Below, piece by piece: positions 44,091 to 53,544 of a stretch of DNA of 64,000 nt. This DNA comes from Bacillota bacterium (GTDB lineage: Bacteria; Bacillota; Clostridia; Christensenellales; SZUA-584): the NCBI GenBank assembly GCA_023436115.1, contig JAEZKQ010000025.1, positions 21,165-85,164 of the forward strand, written 5' to 3'. The position numbers and the translations under genes are program-made. The notes beneath the pieces are model-generated. The model made no database searches. It worked only from the letters and a program-made list of their open reading frames with translations, and had not been told where the DNA came from. The stretch's first letter is position 1. Each line of letters opens with the position of its first letter.

Positions 44091-45139
44091 CGAAAAAGTT
44101 TGACATGACTGGATTTGGTGAAGCAATGGTGCGTTTCAACGCGCCGGAGCATATGAGGCTCGAACAGTCGAGCAGCCTGCAGCTTGCGATCGCTGCGGCG
44201 GAGCTGAACTGCTGCGTGAATATTTCGCGGCTCGGCCTGAAGACATCATATATCACAAAGCTTGTCGATACATGGAGCGGAAAGTATATCATCAACCACG
44301 GACGGGAGCATGGCGTCGACATGTCCGGAGTCAAGACAATACCGTTTGACGGCGCGGGCAAAACAAGAAACGGCTTTTGCTTCCTTGAGGTGGGCATCGG
44401 CCCCAGAGCGAGCAGACAGATATATGACAGAGGCCACAGCGCAATAAGCAAGGTGCAACCGGGCGACTTTGACTGGGAAGAGTTGCTTAAAGACACGAGA
44501 TGGTTCCATTCGTCAGGCATCACGACGGCCATATCTGAGGGCGCAGCCGAGCAGACGATCGAGTCGCTTAAGGCCGCTAAAAAGCTGGGCGTAACGACGA
44601 GCTTTGACCTCAATTTCCGTTCGACGCTTTGGACGAGCGAACAGGCACAGGTAACGATGAAGAAAGTCATGCCGTATGTTGATGTCATCATCGGCAACGA
44701 AGAAGACTTTGAGAAGATGCTGGGCATAAAAGCTGAGGGTACGGGCGAGCATTACTCGAAGATTGACCCGGAAAGCTACAGAGCCGTGGCTGAGAAAGTC
44801 ATCAAGACCTATCCCAACGTGATAGCAGTGGGGACGACGCTCCGTGAAGTCAAAACGGCGCTTCTGAACGACTGGCGGACCGTGATGATGTACAAAGGCG
44901 GCTACTATGTTTCCCGCAAATACGAGAACCTAGAGATCACAGATAGAACGGGCGGTGGCGACAGCTTCGCATCGTCCATGATCTGGGGCATGCTGGAGGG
45001 AAAAGAACCTCAGTATATTATCGATTTTGCCGCAGCGTATTCAGCACTTTGCCATACGTTCCTCGGAGATTGGAACTGGGCGTACAAAGAAGAGGCAGAA
45101 AGCGTGATGCGCGGCGAGAGCGCAAGAGTCAAAAGATAA
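44087..45139 (+). CDS. PfkB-family sugar kinase, KDG-kinase-like
   Basis: ATP-dependent kinase of 350 residues. It shows TGFGEAMVRFNAP at the N-terminus, DLNFRSTLWTSEQA typical of 2-keto-3-deoxygluconate kinases, and DRTGGGDSFASSMIWGML, where GGGD takes the place of the usual GAGD with the catalytic Asp kept. ATGA overlaps the previous gene. A 2-keto-3-deoxy sugar acid is the likely substrate, but other ribokinase-family sugars are possible. Confidence 0.9.
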   Translation: MTKKFDMTGFGEAMVRFNAPEHMRLEQSSSLQLAIAAAELNCCVNISRLGLKTSYITKLVDTWSGKYIINHGREHGVDMSGVKTIPFDGAGKTRNGFCFLEVGIGPRASRQIYDRGHSAISKVQPGDFDWEELLKDTRWFHSSGITTAISEGAAEQTIESLKAAKKLGVTTSFDLNFRSTLWTSEQAQVTMKKVMPYVDVIIGNEEDFEKMLGIKAEGTGEHYSKIDPESYRAVAEKVIKTYPNVIAVGTTLREVKTALLNDWRTVMMYKGGYYVSRKYENLEITDRTGGGDSFASSMIWGMLEGKEPQYIIDFAAAYSALCHTFLGDWNWAYKEEAESVMRGESARVKR

Positions 45140-45171
45140 AATATAAAAGAGAAATAAATAGGGAGATTGTT

Positions 45172-46323
45172 ATGGACAGGATCAATGTAGGTTTGGTAGG
45201 CCATAAATTTATGGGGCGGGCACATACGCACGCAATCACAGATGCTCCAATTTTCTTTGATCTGGGTGTCGAAGTCGTCAAGAAATCGATCTGCTCGAAT
45301 GATAAGTCGGTCAGCGAGATTGCTAAGAGATGGGGTTGGGAAAAGGCTGTCTACGACTGGCAAGAGCTGATAGACGACAAGGAGATCGACACGATTAGTA
45401 TCGCGGCGCCGAGCAAGGTTCACGCCGAGATCGCAATCGCAGCCGCGAAAGCGGGCAAACATGTGTTTTGTGAGAAGCCGCTCGCGCTGGATATGAAGGA
45501 CGCGGAAGCGATGGTCAAGGCAGTGGAAGAAGCGGGTGTGGTCAATATGGTTGGCTTCAATTTCCGCAGAGTACCTGCATTATGCCTTGCCAAGCAGCTG
45601 ATCGAAGAGGGGACACTCGGCAAAATTTATCACTTCAGAGCCATTTGGCAGCAGGACTGGCTGACGGATCCTAATTTCCCGATAGCCTGGCGTCTGCAGA
45701 AGAAGGCCGCCGGATACGGGACCCACGGTGATCTCGGTGCACATCTTATTGATATTGCACGCTTCCTGATCGGAGAGCTCGATGAGGTCTGCTGCATTGA
45801 GAAAACGTTCAACAAGGTTCGCCCGAAGGCGGTATTCGAAGATGGTCTGTTTGCTGAGGCAGGTAAGGAAATGGGTGAAGTCGATGTTGATGACGCATCC
45901 CAGATGCTTGCAACGTTCAAAGATCAGGATATTATGGCTTACTTTGAGAGCACACGAAACGGAACCGGCCACAAGAACCAGAACCTCATTGAGGTGGCAG
46001 GCAGCAAGGGTGCTATCATATGGGATGAAGAAAAGCTGAATGAGCTCCAGTATTATAACGATGAAGATCCGGCTCACCTGAGAGGCTTCAGACGCGTTCA
46101 TGTCGGCGAGGGCATGCATCCTTACATGGCTAATTGGTGGCCTGTAGGTCATATCATCGGATACGGCGATACGTTTGTGAACGAGTATTACGACTACTTT
46201 ACTGCGATCAAGGAAGGGAAGCAGGTAACACCCACCTTCCGTGACGGGCTCATGTGCCAAAAGGTGCTGGATGCAGCTGAACAGTCTGCAATAGAGCGCA
46301 AGTGGAAGAAAATAGAATACTAA
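45172..46323 (+). CDS. Gfo/Idh/MocA-family sugar oxidoreductase
   Basis: NAD(P)-dependent sugar dehydrogenase of 383 residues. NVGLVGHKFMGRAHTHAI binds the nucleotide, EKPLALDMKDAEAM is the family EKP motif with the catalytic Lys, and GYGTHGDLGAHLIDIARF holds the active-site His. The ATG at 45172 after GGGAG is preferred over an upstream start overlapping the kinase. Relatives oxidise inositol, glucosides or apiose-type sugars; likely an early oxidation step here. Confidence 0.9.
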   Translation: MDRINVGLVGHKFMGRAHTHAITDAPIFFDLGVEVVKKSICSNDKSVSEIAKRWGWEKAVYDWQELIDDKEIDTISIAAPSKVHAEIAIAAAKAGKHVFCEKPLALDMKDAEAMVKAVEEAGVVNMVGFNFRRVPALCLAKQLIEEGTLGKIYHFRAIWQQDWLTDPNFPIAWRLQKKAAGYGTHGDLGAHLIDIARFLIGELDEVCCIEKTFNKVRPKAVFEDGLFAEAGKEMGEVDVDDASQMLATFKDQDIMAYFESTRNGTGHKNQNLIEVAGSKGAIIWDEEKLNELQYYNDEDPAHLRGFRRVHVGEGMHPYMANWWPVGHIIGYGDTFVNEYYDYFTAIKEGKQVTPTFRDGLMCQKVLDAAEQSAIERKWKKIEY

Positions 46324-46343
46324 GGAAAGGCGGCGACTTTGTC

Positions 46344-46835
46344 ATGAAAACGGTAAAAGCTCAACATGTCAGCAATGAGTTGCTCAAAGACATGGGCAAG
46401 GCAATACGCATAACAGCGGATACAAAGCCCGATGCCCAGTCAGATATACAGACATACTACGGGCAACTTGCTCTTATGCAGTGTACGGGTGAAATACAGA
46501 TAGGTATTTGTGTCGCGAAGAACCGTGAATACATTGTGAATGAGCTTGAGCGGCATGCGGAAACGGCCGAATTGCTGGTAGCGCTTAAAGGAGATTTTGT
46601 CACAGCGGTAGCGCCGTCTATTGAGGTCGGAGGAAGACTGTGTCCGGATATGAACAAGGTTATTGCCGTACGTGTCAATGAGGGAGAAGGTGTATTCTTC
46701 AAAGAAGATGTCTGGCATTGGACTCCTTATGCAATAACGCCTGGCTGTGATGTGCTGGTCGCCTTCAAAAAGGATACACCGAAAAACGATTTTCTGGCTT
46801 ATCAATTGGATGAACCAATCAAGATGGAGCTATAG
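46344..46835 (+). CDS. ureidoglycolate-lyase-like cupin-fold protein
   Basis: A 163-residue protein with the AllA (ureidoglycolate lyase) pattern: ELERHAETAELLVALKGDFVTAVAP, PDMNKVIAVRVNEGEGVFFKEDVWHWTPYA in parts, and a DVLVAF strand. His residues in ERHAE and DVWHW are the usual active-site positions. No other purine-catabolism gene is nearby, so action on a sugar-derived acid in this pathway seems more likely than ureidoglycolate breakdown. The ATG at 46344 is preferred. Confidence 0.7.
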   Translation: MKTVKAQHVSNELLKDMGKAIRITADTKPDAQSDIQTYYGQLALMQCTGEIQIGICVAKNREYIVNELERHAETAELLVALKGDFVTAVAPSIEVGGRLCPDMNKVIAVRVNEGEGVFFKEDVWHWTPYAITPGCDVLVAFKKDTPKNDFLAYQLDEPIKMEL

Positions 46836-46949
46836 CGGCTGCTTCTGGGGAATATGGGTACACAGTTAAGCTGTGATTTGCCTCCGAGCGCACTTTCCTG
46901 TAAAGTGTGATTATAAAGCTTAAAAGTCAGTCTGTAATTCGGAGGAACT

Positions 46950-48443
46950 ATGAAAAAAGAGGTTTTAAGGCTAGAGTCGGTATCAAAAAAAATAAATGAT
47001 GTCAAGGTACTCAAAAACGTATCCATGGTCATTTACGAAGGTGAGATCGTAAAGCTCTTTGGAGACGAGGGACAGTCCGGGACCATGATCGTCAGACTTT
47101 TGGGAGGGGGATTCCAGCCTGATTTCGGCAAGATATACGTTGACGGGAAAGAAGTCTGTATTTCATGCCCGCATGACGGAAAGAAGTTGGGGATTAGCAT
47201 CATACACAAGAAAAACGACTTAATCCCCAACCTTTCGGTTCTGGACAACCTGTTCCTTGGCAGAAATGATTCGAGCTGCAAGCCTCTTTTGAAATGGAAA
47301 CAGCAGAAGGTCAGAACTCAGGAGTTGCTTAAAATTTTGGGGCTCGACATATCGCCCCACATGATTGCGTCGAAACTCTCAGTGGAGCAGGTTCAGATCG
47401 TACAGCTGGGAAAGGCGTTGCTGGATGATCCCAAGGTCATTGTTATGGACCATACGAACATACTGCTAGACAGAAACCAAATCAAGCTGTTTGAGGGTGT
47501 GTTCAAGGAATTGTCCAAGCGCAAGGTTGGTATCCTCGTCGTTGCGCAGGATCTAAAGGATTTCACAGAAATTGCTGACAGAATGTATGTCATCAGAGAT
47601 GGCAGCATTATCGGGAATTTCACCTCTCCCGGAGTTGAGAGGGAGAAGATCATTCAGGCACTGATGGAGGAGGATATCTTTATCAAAAGGTCTACGGTCT
47701 ATCTCAACGATATATCAAAGGAAGTGCTGCGCGTTGAGAAACTGACCACAAGACATTCGCTTAAAGATGTTAGTTTTTCGGTGAAGAAAGGCGAAATCTT
47801 AAGCATAACCGGTTCATATGGGTCTGGGAAATGTGACGTGGGATACGCAATCTATGGGATCGAGAAAATCATAGGAGGAAAGATCTATCTTGACGACAAG
47901 CGCGTCAAGATTCGCAAACCGGCAGATGCCATAAAAAACAAGATAGGTCTCATCTCGTTTGAAGACGAGAAAAACGCGCTGCTTTACAATCTCAGTGTGA
48001 AAGAAAACATCAGTATTCTGAGGCTCAACAACATGAGCCATCTGAGAATTATAAAGCGTGAGTTGGAGGATTGGCTAGTCAAAACGGTAAAAGACGATCT
48101 TGGTTTCGATTTTACGGATGAGACTGCCAGTTTAGAGGGGTTATCAGTAACGGATCAACGGAAAGTCATTATTGCTCGGGTGATGTGTTCGTTTCCGAAG
48201 GTGTTGATACTGATTGATCCTACGAAAGGCCTGGACAACGAAAGCAGGAAGCAGATACTGGAGCTGCTCGTATCGTTCTCCAACAGGGGGATTTCGATCA
48301 TACTGATTTCTTCCAAAATACATGAGATATTACAGGTTTCTAATAGGATACTGCTAATCGGCAATAAAACGATTACGGGTGCCATTAATGAAAGCGAACT
48401 GCAGTATAAAGCTCAGTTTGATATAAAGAACAGTTGGATGTGA
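46950..48443 (+). CDS. RbsA-type double ABC ATPase with degenerate catalytic sites
   Basis: A 497-residue tandem ATPase of the sugar-import type, apparently unable to hydrolyse ATP. In domain 1 the Walker A motif is GDEGQSGT (38-45), lacking the Lys, and Walker B reads VIVMDHTN with His168 in place of the catalytic Glu. In domain 2 the Walker A GSYGSGKC keeps Lys294, but Walker B has Ile-Asp at 422-423 instead of Asp-Glu. LSVEQ and LSVTD replace LSGGQ. GGAGG precedes the ATG. Two permeases and an intact ATPase follow. It may be a structural or regulatory partner, or decaying. Confidence 0.85.
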   Translation: MKKEVLRLESVSKKINDVKVLKNVSMVIYEGEIVKLFGDEGQSGTMIVRLLGGGFQPDFGKIYVDGKEVCISCPHDGKKLGISIIHKKNDLIPNLSVLDNLFLGRNDSSCKPLLKWKQQKVRTQELLKILGLDISPHMIASKLSVEQVQIVQLGKALLDDPKVIVMDHTNILLDRNQIKLFEGVFKELSKRKVGILVVAQDLKDFTEIADRMYVIRDGSIIGNFTSPGVEREKIIQALMEEDIFIKRSTVYLNDISKEVLRVEKLTTRHSLKDVSFSVKKGEILSITGSYGSGKCDVGYAIYGIEKIIGGKIYLDDKRVKIRKPADAIKNKIGLISFEDEKNALLYNLSVKENISILRLNNMSHLRIIKRELEDWLVKTVKDDLGFDFTDETASLEGLSVTDQRKVIIARVMCSFPKVLILIDPTKGLDNESRKQILELLVSFSNRGISIILISSKIHEILQVSNRILLIGNKTITGAINESELQYKAQFDIKNSWM

Positions 48444-48481
48444 GTATAGGCCAGAAATTTAGCAGAAAAGAGGTTTTACGA

Positions 48482-49576
48482 GTGGTAAAGAGAGTACTAC
48501 AAAAGTTTATCAAGTACGACTTAGCAACTATATCACTGATTTTTGTAATACTGTTGGCTGTGATGATTACAAAATCAAACCCGGCGCGTTTGGGCTTTAG
48601 CTTGACGTCGGTAACCAAAGATATTGCGATCTTCACACTTGTCGGTATGGCGCAGATGATGACGCTTGCTGTCGGACAGTTTAATCTGGCGGTGGGGGCT
48701 ATAGGCGGAGCCGCTGCGATGGTATGCGGCTATCTGATCAATCTGCCTACCACAGGTTCTATGGAAGTGGAGAAATACGTACAGGCTGAGGTCGGCCTTG
48801 CTGTTCCCACGCTTATCGGCATTGTTGTGGCTCTTGCTATCGGGTTTTTGCTCGGCATGCTTCAGGGAGGTCTTATCGTAAAGACAAAGATCAATCCGTT
48901 TATTATCTCGCTGGCCCTTATTAGTATCATACACGGGATCAATATGGGGATAACGGAAAACATCTATTTCAGAAAATTGCCTGATGCCTTCAAAGGTCTG
49001 AGTACCATAACTGTACCGGGAACGACTGAGAACAGTGCAGCATTTGGATTGCCATTAATGTTTATTCTTGTGCTCGTTGTCATGGCAATCGTATGGCTTC
49101 TCTATAATAGAACGGTATTCGGCAGGAATATGCTGGCTACAGGTGTCAGCAAAAGAGCGGCTGATTTTGCGGGAATCAATTCGGGCAAATATGTTATGCT
49201 GGCTCATGCCTTGAGCGGTGTGCTATGTGCACTTGCGGGGATGCTTACCGCATCCAAGCTGAGCGCTGCTCAGACATCAATCGGTGATAATTGGATGCTT
49301 TATTCATTCGCGGCACCCATACTCGGCGGTACGCTGCTGAACGGAGGAAAGGTTTCGATTATCGGAACAATGATTGGCGCAGCGATCATGGGAATCATGA
49401 CGACAGTTTTATCACTGTTGAAGCTGGATGCGTTTACACATCAGATATTTATAGGCGGCATACTATTGTTCGCATTCATTCTAAACAGCGCCAGAGAGGC
49501 TTTGAGCAAGCAGCAAGATAAGTCGATGCTGGAGGCTAATGAAACCGCGGTTCAAAGTGGGAGGTCTCAGGTATGA
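48482..49576 (+). CDS. ribose-type ABC permease (second)
   Basis: RbsC-like permease of 364 residues, about eight to ten helices. It shows MAQMMTLAVGQFNLAVGAIGGAAA, NPFIISLALISIIHGINMGIT and SKRAADFAGINSGKYV. The GTG at 48482, nine bases after AAGAGG, is preferred over the TTG at 48434, which lacks a site and overlaps the ATPase gene. It forms an operon with the following permease and ATPase and is paired with it as a probable heterodimer. Confidence 0.88.
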   Translation: MVKRVLQKFIKYDLATISLIFVILLAVMITKSNPARLGFSLTSVTKDIAIFTLVGMAQMMTLAVGQFNLAVGAIGGAAAMVCGYLINLPTTGSMEVEKYVQAEVGLAVPTLIGIVVALAIGFLLGMLQGGLIVKTKINPFIISLALISIIHGINMGITENIYFRKLPDAFKGLSTITVPGTTENSAAFGLPLMFILVLVVMAIVWLLYNRTVFGRNMLATGVSKRAADFAGINSGKYVMLAHALSGVLCALAGMLTASKLSAAQTSIGDNWMLYSFAAPILGGTLLNGGKVSIIGTMIGAAIMGIMTTVLSLLKLDAFTHQIFIGGILLFAFILNSAREALSKQQDKSMLEANETAVQSGRSQV

Positions 49577-50589
49577 AAAAGACCAGTAACAGACAGAAAG
49601 TGACTGATAATAAAAGATTCAAGATCACGAACACCGGGGGAATTCTCATCGTGATCGTGGTGTTGTCCTTGTTGATCTGGACGCGGAGTTCCAACTTTAT
49701 TTCACAGGATAACTTCATCACGATAGCCAGAATATGCAGCGTGACGATCCTTGTCGGATATGCTCAGATGGTGGTCATCGCGGGAGGCGGGCTAAACGTC
49801 TCGGTCGGCGGAATCGGCGGACTTGCTGCGGTTGTGGTTGGTGCCCTCATTCAGCGTGCGGGCCTGCCATGGGAATTAGCAATCGTGATTGCGGTCATGA
49901 TAGGCGCTTTGTGCGGAGCTTTCAACGGGTTCGTTATTACACGGCTGGGTTCGACAAGTGAGATATCGTGGCTCGTTACTCTTGCTACATCGAGTATATT
50001 CGCGGGTTTATCACTCACAATAACGAAAGCAAATCCGTTCTACAATTTGCCGGATGGGTTTGACTGGATAGGCGCATATAACATCTTTGGCTGGGTCCCG
50101 TTTATGATCGTTGTCACCGCGGTTTTTGCAATCATACTGTGGTACATGTTCAAGTATACGAGCATTGGACATCAGATATTGGCGGTTGGCGCAAATCAGA
50201 AAGCTGCTGAGCTTTCAGGCATAAGCGTTAAAAAGGTCCTTTTTACCAACCATATCATCTCGGCGGTATTGGCAGCCTGTGCGGGTATTCTGTTCAGCAC
50301 AAGGCTGGGGTCCATAAACTCGGACATCGGCGGCGATTGGATGCTGTTCTCGTTTGCAGCGCCGCTGATCGGCGGAACGAGAATGGAAGGCGGACGCGTG
50401 AATGTGTTTGGAGCATTCCTTGGAGGAATTGTACTTGCGATCGTTTCAAACGGTGTGGTACATTTGCAGGTCAACGTGTATATCGTTGAATTCTTAAGGG
50501 GTGTCATCATACTCCTGGCAGTCGGAATCGACAGGATCCGCCAGGTCAGAGAGGAACATCGTGAAAGAATGGAGCGTGCTGCAATATGA
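49573..50589 (+). CDS. ribose-type ABC permease (third)
   Basis: RbsC-like permease of 338 residues. YAQMVVIAGGGLNVSVGGIGGLAAV, GAFNGFVITRLGSTSEISWLV and ANQKAAELSGISVKKV mark the family. ATGA overlaps tie it to the permease before and the ATPase after. The N-terminus is basic (KKTSNRQKVTDNKRFK), cytosolic. Probably pairs with the permease encoded at 48482 to form the translocation path. Confidence 0.9.
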   Translation: MKKTSNRQKVTDNKRFKITNTGGILIVIVVLSLLIWTRSSNFISQDNFITIARICSVTILVGYAQMVVIAGGGLNVSVGGIGGLAAVVVGALIQRAGLPWELAIVIAVMIGALCGAFNGFVITRLGSTSEISWLVTLATSSIFAGLSLTITKANPFYNLPDGFDWIGAYNIFGWVPFMIVVTAVFAIILWYMFKYTSIGHQILAVGANQKAAELSGISVKKVLFTNHIISAVLAACAGILFSTRLGSINSDIGGDWMLFSFAAPLIGGTRMEGGRVNVFGAFLGGIVLAIVSNGVVHLQVNVYIVEFLRGVIILLAVGIDRIRQVREEHRERMERAAI

Positions 50590-52112
50590 TAGGTGATACA
50601 ATACTCGAACTGAAAAATATCACAAAGATTTTCCCGGGCGTTAAGGCGCTTGACAACGTTGATTTTCGGATTAGAGAAGGGGAGATCAACGCGCTGATCG
50701 GAGAAAACGGCGCGGGTAAGAGTACGCTTATTAAGATCATCACCGGCGTATATAAACAAAACGAAGGCAAGATGTTTGTTAACGGCAAGGAAGTCTCTTT
50801 CAACAGTACCAGGGATGCGTTCAGTGCGGGGATAAATGTTGTGCATCAGGAAAGAAACCTATTCCCGACATTTACCGTTGCTGAGAATATCATGGTCGAG
50901 CATTATTCCGATAAAATGCTGAAGAGAGTTGACCAGCGTGAGATTAACAAGTCGGCGGAAAAATACATCGAAATGGTCGGACTTAAGGTTCCCCCCGACA
51001 AAAGCGTTGAGGGCTTGAGCGCAGGCCAGCAGCAGCTTGTCGAGATTGCCAAAGCGCTTTCGTCAGAGGCTAAAATCATATTGCTTGACGAACCTACCGC
51101 TTCCATATCGGTAAACGAAGCGCAAATGCTGATTGAGCTGGTTAAAAAGCTCAGGGAACAGGGTATCTCGTTCATATTTGTCTCGCACAAGATTGAAGAG
51201 ATTTTCCAGCTTGCCGATACCGTGACGGTGCTTCGGGATGGCAGAAACGTGCTATCCCTGGATTCAGGCGAGATTTCGTCTCCAATAAAAGATATGACGA
51301 GAGACGAGCTCATTACCAGGATGGTTGGAAGGACAAAAGAGTTTCAGGCTACCAAGTCTAGGAAATTCGATAATGCTGATGTGGTCTTGGAGGTAAAGGA
51401 TCTCAAGAGTGTAGATTCACCCAAGCCAAAATCCTTCCAGTTAAGAAAGGGCGAACTGCTGGGCTGGTATGGACTTGTCGGAGCCGGAAGAACAGAATTT
51501 GCCCGTGCGATAATCGGGTATGATCCGGTGCGCGGAGGCGAAGTATTTGTTAACGGTGAAAAGGTCAAAGCAAAGAGTATTTCGCAGATACAAAACAAAT
51601 ATAAGATATGCTACCTTAGCGAAAACCGTAAGGAAGAGGGACTCTTTTTAGACCATAATGTGAAAAACAACATTACCTCTGCGATTCTCAAGAAGATGAA
51701 AGGATTTCTGTTCTTCTTGAATATGAAAAAAGAGCAGGAGGTCGCGCAAAAGTTTGTCAAGGAACTGCAGGTAAAAACCCCGAGCTTGAAACAGACCGTC
51801 CGTAATCTTTCCGGCGGTAATCAGCAGAAGGTGTGCATCAGCAAGGGGCTGGCAATGGAGCCTGAAGTGCTTATCATCGACGAACCAACGGTTGGTATTG
51901 ATATAAAAACGAAGGCCGAAATACATAGGATTATGTACGATCTGACCACACAGGGGAAATCAGTTATTTGCATCACCTCGGATATGCCTGAAATGGTTCA
52001 GATCGCGGATAGGATCATTGTCTTCAAAGATGGCAGCATCATGGGCGAACTGGAGAATACAAGAAACTATGATGTGATGAGTAAAGAAATTATGAACCTT
52101 ATAATGAAATAG
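50586..52112 (+). CDS. ribose-type ABC ATPase (intact)
   Basis: RbsA-like double ATPase of 508 residues. Domain 1 is intact: GENGAGKS at 39-46, the Q-loop VVHQERNLFPTF, LSAGQQQLVEIAKAL and ILLDEPTASI. Domain 2 has the family's usual variant GLVGAGRTEFARAI, with LSGGNQQKVCISKGLAMEPEVLIIDEPTVGID in parts. It drives uptake through the two permeases just upstream and contrasts with the degenerate copy at 46950. Confidence 0.93.
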   Translation: MIGDTILELKNITKIFPGVKALDNVDFRIREGEINALIGENGAGKSTLIKIITGVYKQNEGKMFVNGKEVSFNSTRDAFSAGINVVHQERNLFPTFTVAENIMVEHYSDKMLKRVDQREINKSAEKYIEMVGLKVPPDKSVEGLSAGQQQLVEIAKALSSEAKIILLDEPTASISVNEAQMLIELVKKLREQGISFIFVSHKIEEIFQLADTVTVLRDGRNVLSLDSGEISSPIKDMTRDELITRMVGRTKEFQATKSRKFDNADVVLEVKDLKSVDSPKPKSFQLRKGELLGWYGLVGAGRTEFARAIIGYDPVRGGEVFVNGEKVKAKSISQIQNKYKICYLSENRKEEGLFLDHNVKNNITSAILKKMKGFLFFLNMKKEQEVAQKFVKELQVKTPSLKQTVRNLSGGNQQKVCISKGLAMEPEVLIIDEPTVGIDIKTKAEIHRIMYDLTTQGKSVICITSDMPEMVQIADRIIVFKDGSIMGELENTRNYDVMSKEIMNLIMK

Positions 52113-52165
52113 GGTTATCAGATTTGAGCCTATAAGGCTTAAAAAAAAGAAAGGATAGGAAAAAG

Positions 52166-53296
52166 ATGAAAAAATTTATCGCGCTCTTGTTGGTTGTTGT
52201 GATGGCAGTGGTGCCTATGGTAGCATGTTCTCAGCAACCCGCAGAACAATCAGCTGAACCGACTGAAAAGGCTGAGACACAGGAAAGCCTCGGCGTTGAC
52301 GTAGGTCAGGAAGTTTCCGAACAGGCCGGCGAAAAGGAAGGCGTAGACTACAACTTCGCTATCGTTTACGGCGGTGTGCATCCGTTCTTCGATCCTTGGG
52401 CTTTTGGTGCCCAGCAGGCAGCTCTTGACCTGGGAATTCCGGTTCCGAACGTAACAAGCCCTCAGGATTGGGATCAGACTCAGCAGAATGCTATCATTGA
52501 CGGTTTGGTAGCCGGCGGCGTTACAGGTATCGGCATGTTCACATCCGATGCTGTTGCTGGTAACGAGAAGATTTCCGAACTCGTAAAAATGGGTATTCCG
52601 GTAGTGACGATGGGTGGATCGCCCGCAACTCCTTCTGATGCAACGTTCTGCTATGCGACCGATGTCGGCGCCTCCGTTGCTTATGCGACACAGGCCATCA
52701 TCGATGAGCTGAAAGCTCAGGGTAAAACAGAAGGCAACATCGTGCACCTTTGCTCGAGCCTTGCCGACACCAACACCCAGAAGAGACAGGCTGCCATTCA
52801 GGAAGTTCTTGCGAAGCCTGAAAACGCCGGTTTCGTCCTCTACAAAGAACTGGCTGACACCGATGCAACACAGCCTGCTGAAGAAGCAATTTCATCTATG
52901 TATTCTTCCTACATCAACGAAGTTGACGGAATCGTTTGCACAGGCTATGTGAACGCTCAGGTTCTTGCTAAGACATTGAACGAGCGTGGAACAAACGACG
53001 GCATCGTCATAGTTGGTATCGATGACTCTCAGGATGTTCTTACAGCGATCGGAAACGGTTACATGTATGGAACGATGACACAGAGCTCTTGGGCAATGGG
53101 TTATGTCGGTATCTACGGTCTGAAACTGCTTGCCGATGGTTACACCTATAAGGCTGACACACCGTTCTTCATCGACAGCGGATGGTGGCTGCTCACACAG
53201 GACAAGCTGCCTGAATACAACCAGATCCAGCAGCAGATGGCATATGACTTCGTGTCGACAATGGCCGAGACATACTTTGATGCTCCGGCTCAATAG
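52166..53296 (+). CDS. sugar-binding lipoprotein, copy A
   Basis: Substrate-binding protein of 376 residues for the neighbouring importer. The lipobox MVAC gives a lipidated N-terminus and an acidic linker (EPTEKAETQESLG). The Peripla_BP_4 fold begins NFAIVYGGVHPFFDPWAFGAQ, with MFTSDAVAGNEKI, GGSPATPSDATFCYATDVGASVAYA and IVGIDDSQDVLTAI in parts. A strong terminator follows. It is highly similar along its length to the next gene product. Confidence 0.93.
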   Translation: MKKFIALLLVVVMAVVPMVACSQQPAEQSAEPTEKAETQESLGVDVGQEVSEQAGEKEGVDYNFAIVYGGVHPFFDPWAFGAQQAALDLGIPVPNVTSPQDWDQTQQNAIIDGLVAGGVTGIGMFTSDAVAGNEKISELVKMGIPVVTMGGSPATPSDATFCYATDVGASVAYATQAIIDELKAQGKTEGNIVHLCSSLADTNTQKRQAAIQEVLAKPENAGFVLYKELADTDATQPAEEAISSMYSSYINEVDGIVCTGYVNAQVLAKTLNERGTNDGIVIVGIDDSQDVLTAIGNGYMYGTMTQSSWAMGYVGIYGLKLLADGYTYKADTPFFIDSGWWLLTQDKLPEYNQIQQQMAYDFVSTMAETYFDAPAQ

Positions 53297-53369
53297 TTAA
53301 AAAAAAAGAGATAAAGTAAAATTAGAAGTTACACGTTCTGTGCAACGGCTAATAAATAACTCCCTTAGG

Positions 53370-53410
53370 CAGTCTAGGCAGACATTATGTCTGTCTAGAC
53401 TGTTTAAATT
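53370..53410 (+). terminator. terminator after binding protein A
   Basis: Thirteen-bp stem (AGTCTAGGCAGAC, loop ATTAT, GTCTGTCTAGACT, one G-U pair), continuing into GTTTAAATTT. It should end the ABC transcript before copy B. Confidence 0.75.
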
Positions 53411-53466
53411 TACCACGAATTAATAAGAAAAGTCAATACATGCGAATTAACAGGGTAGAAAGGCAG

Positions 53467-53492
53467 ACTCAAATATAGTATAATTTTTGAGT
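53467..53492. promoter_or_regulatory. inverted repeat over a -10 element before binding protein B
   Basis: ACTCAAA (53467-53473) and TTTGAGT (53486-53492) flank TATAAT (53479-53484). No clear -35 is seen. The arrangement suggests an operator that blocks or activates expression of copy B on its own. Confidence 0.35.
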
Positions 53493-53544
53493 AGGAATCC
53501 TAAATACAAGATATCGTAAGACACTCTTTCGACGAGGTTGAGGG

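Noticed and set aside
48434..48481. TTG at 48434 as the start of the second permease
   Set aside because: No ribosome site and overlap with the ATPase gene. The GTG at 48482 has AAGAGG at good spacing.
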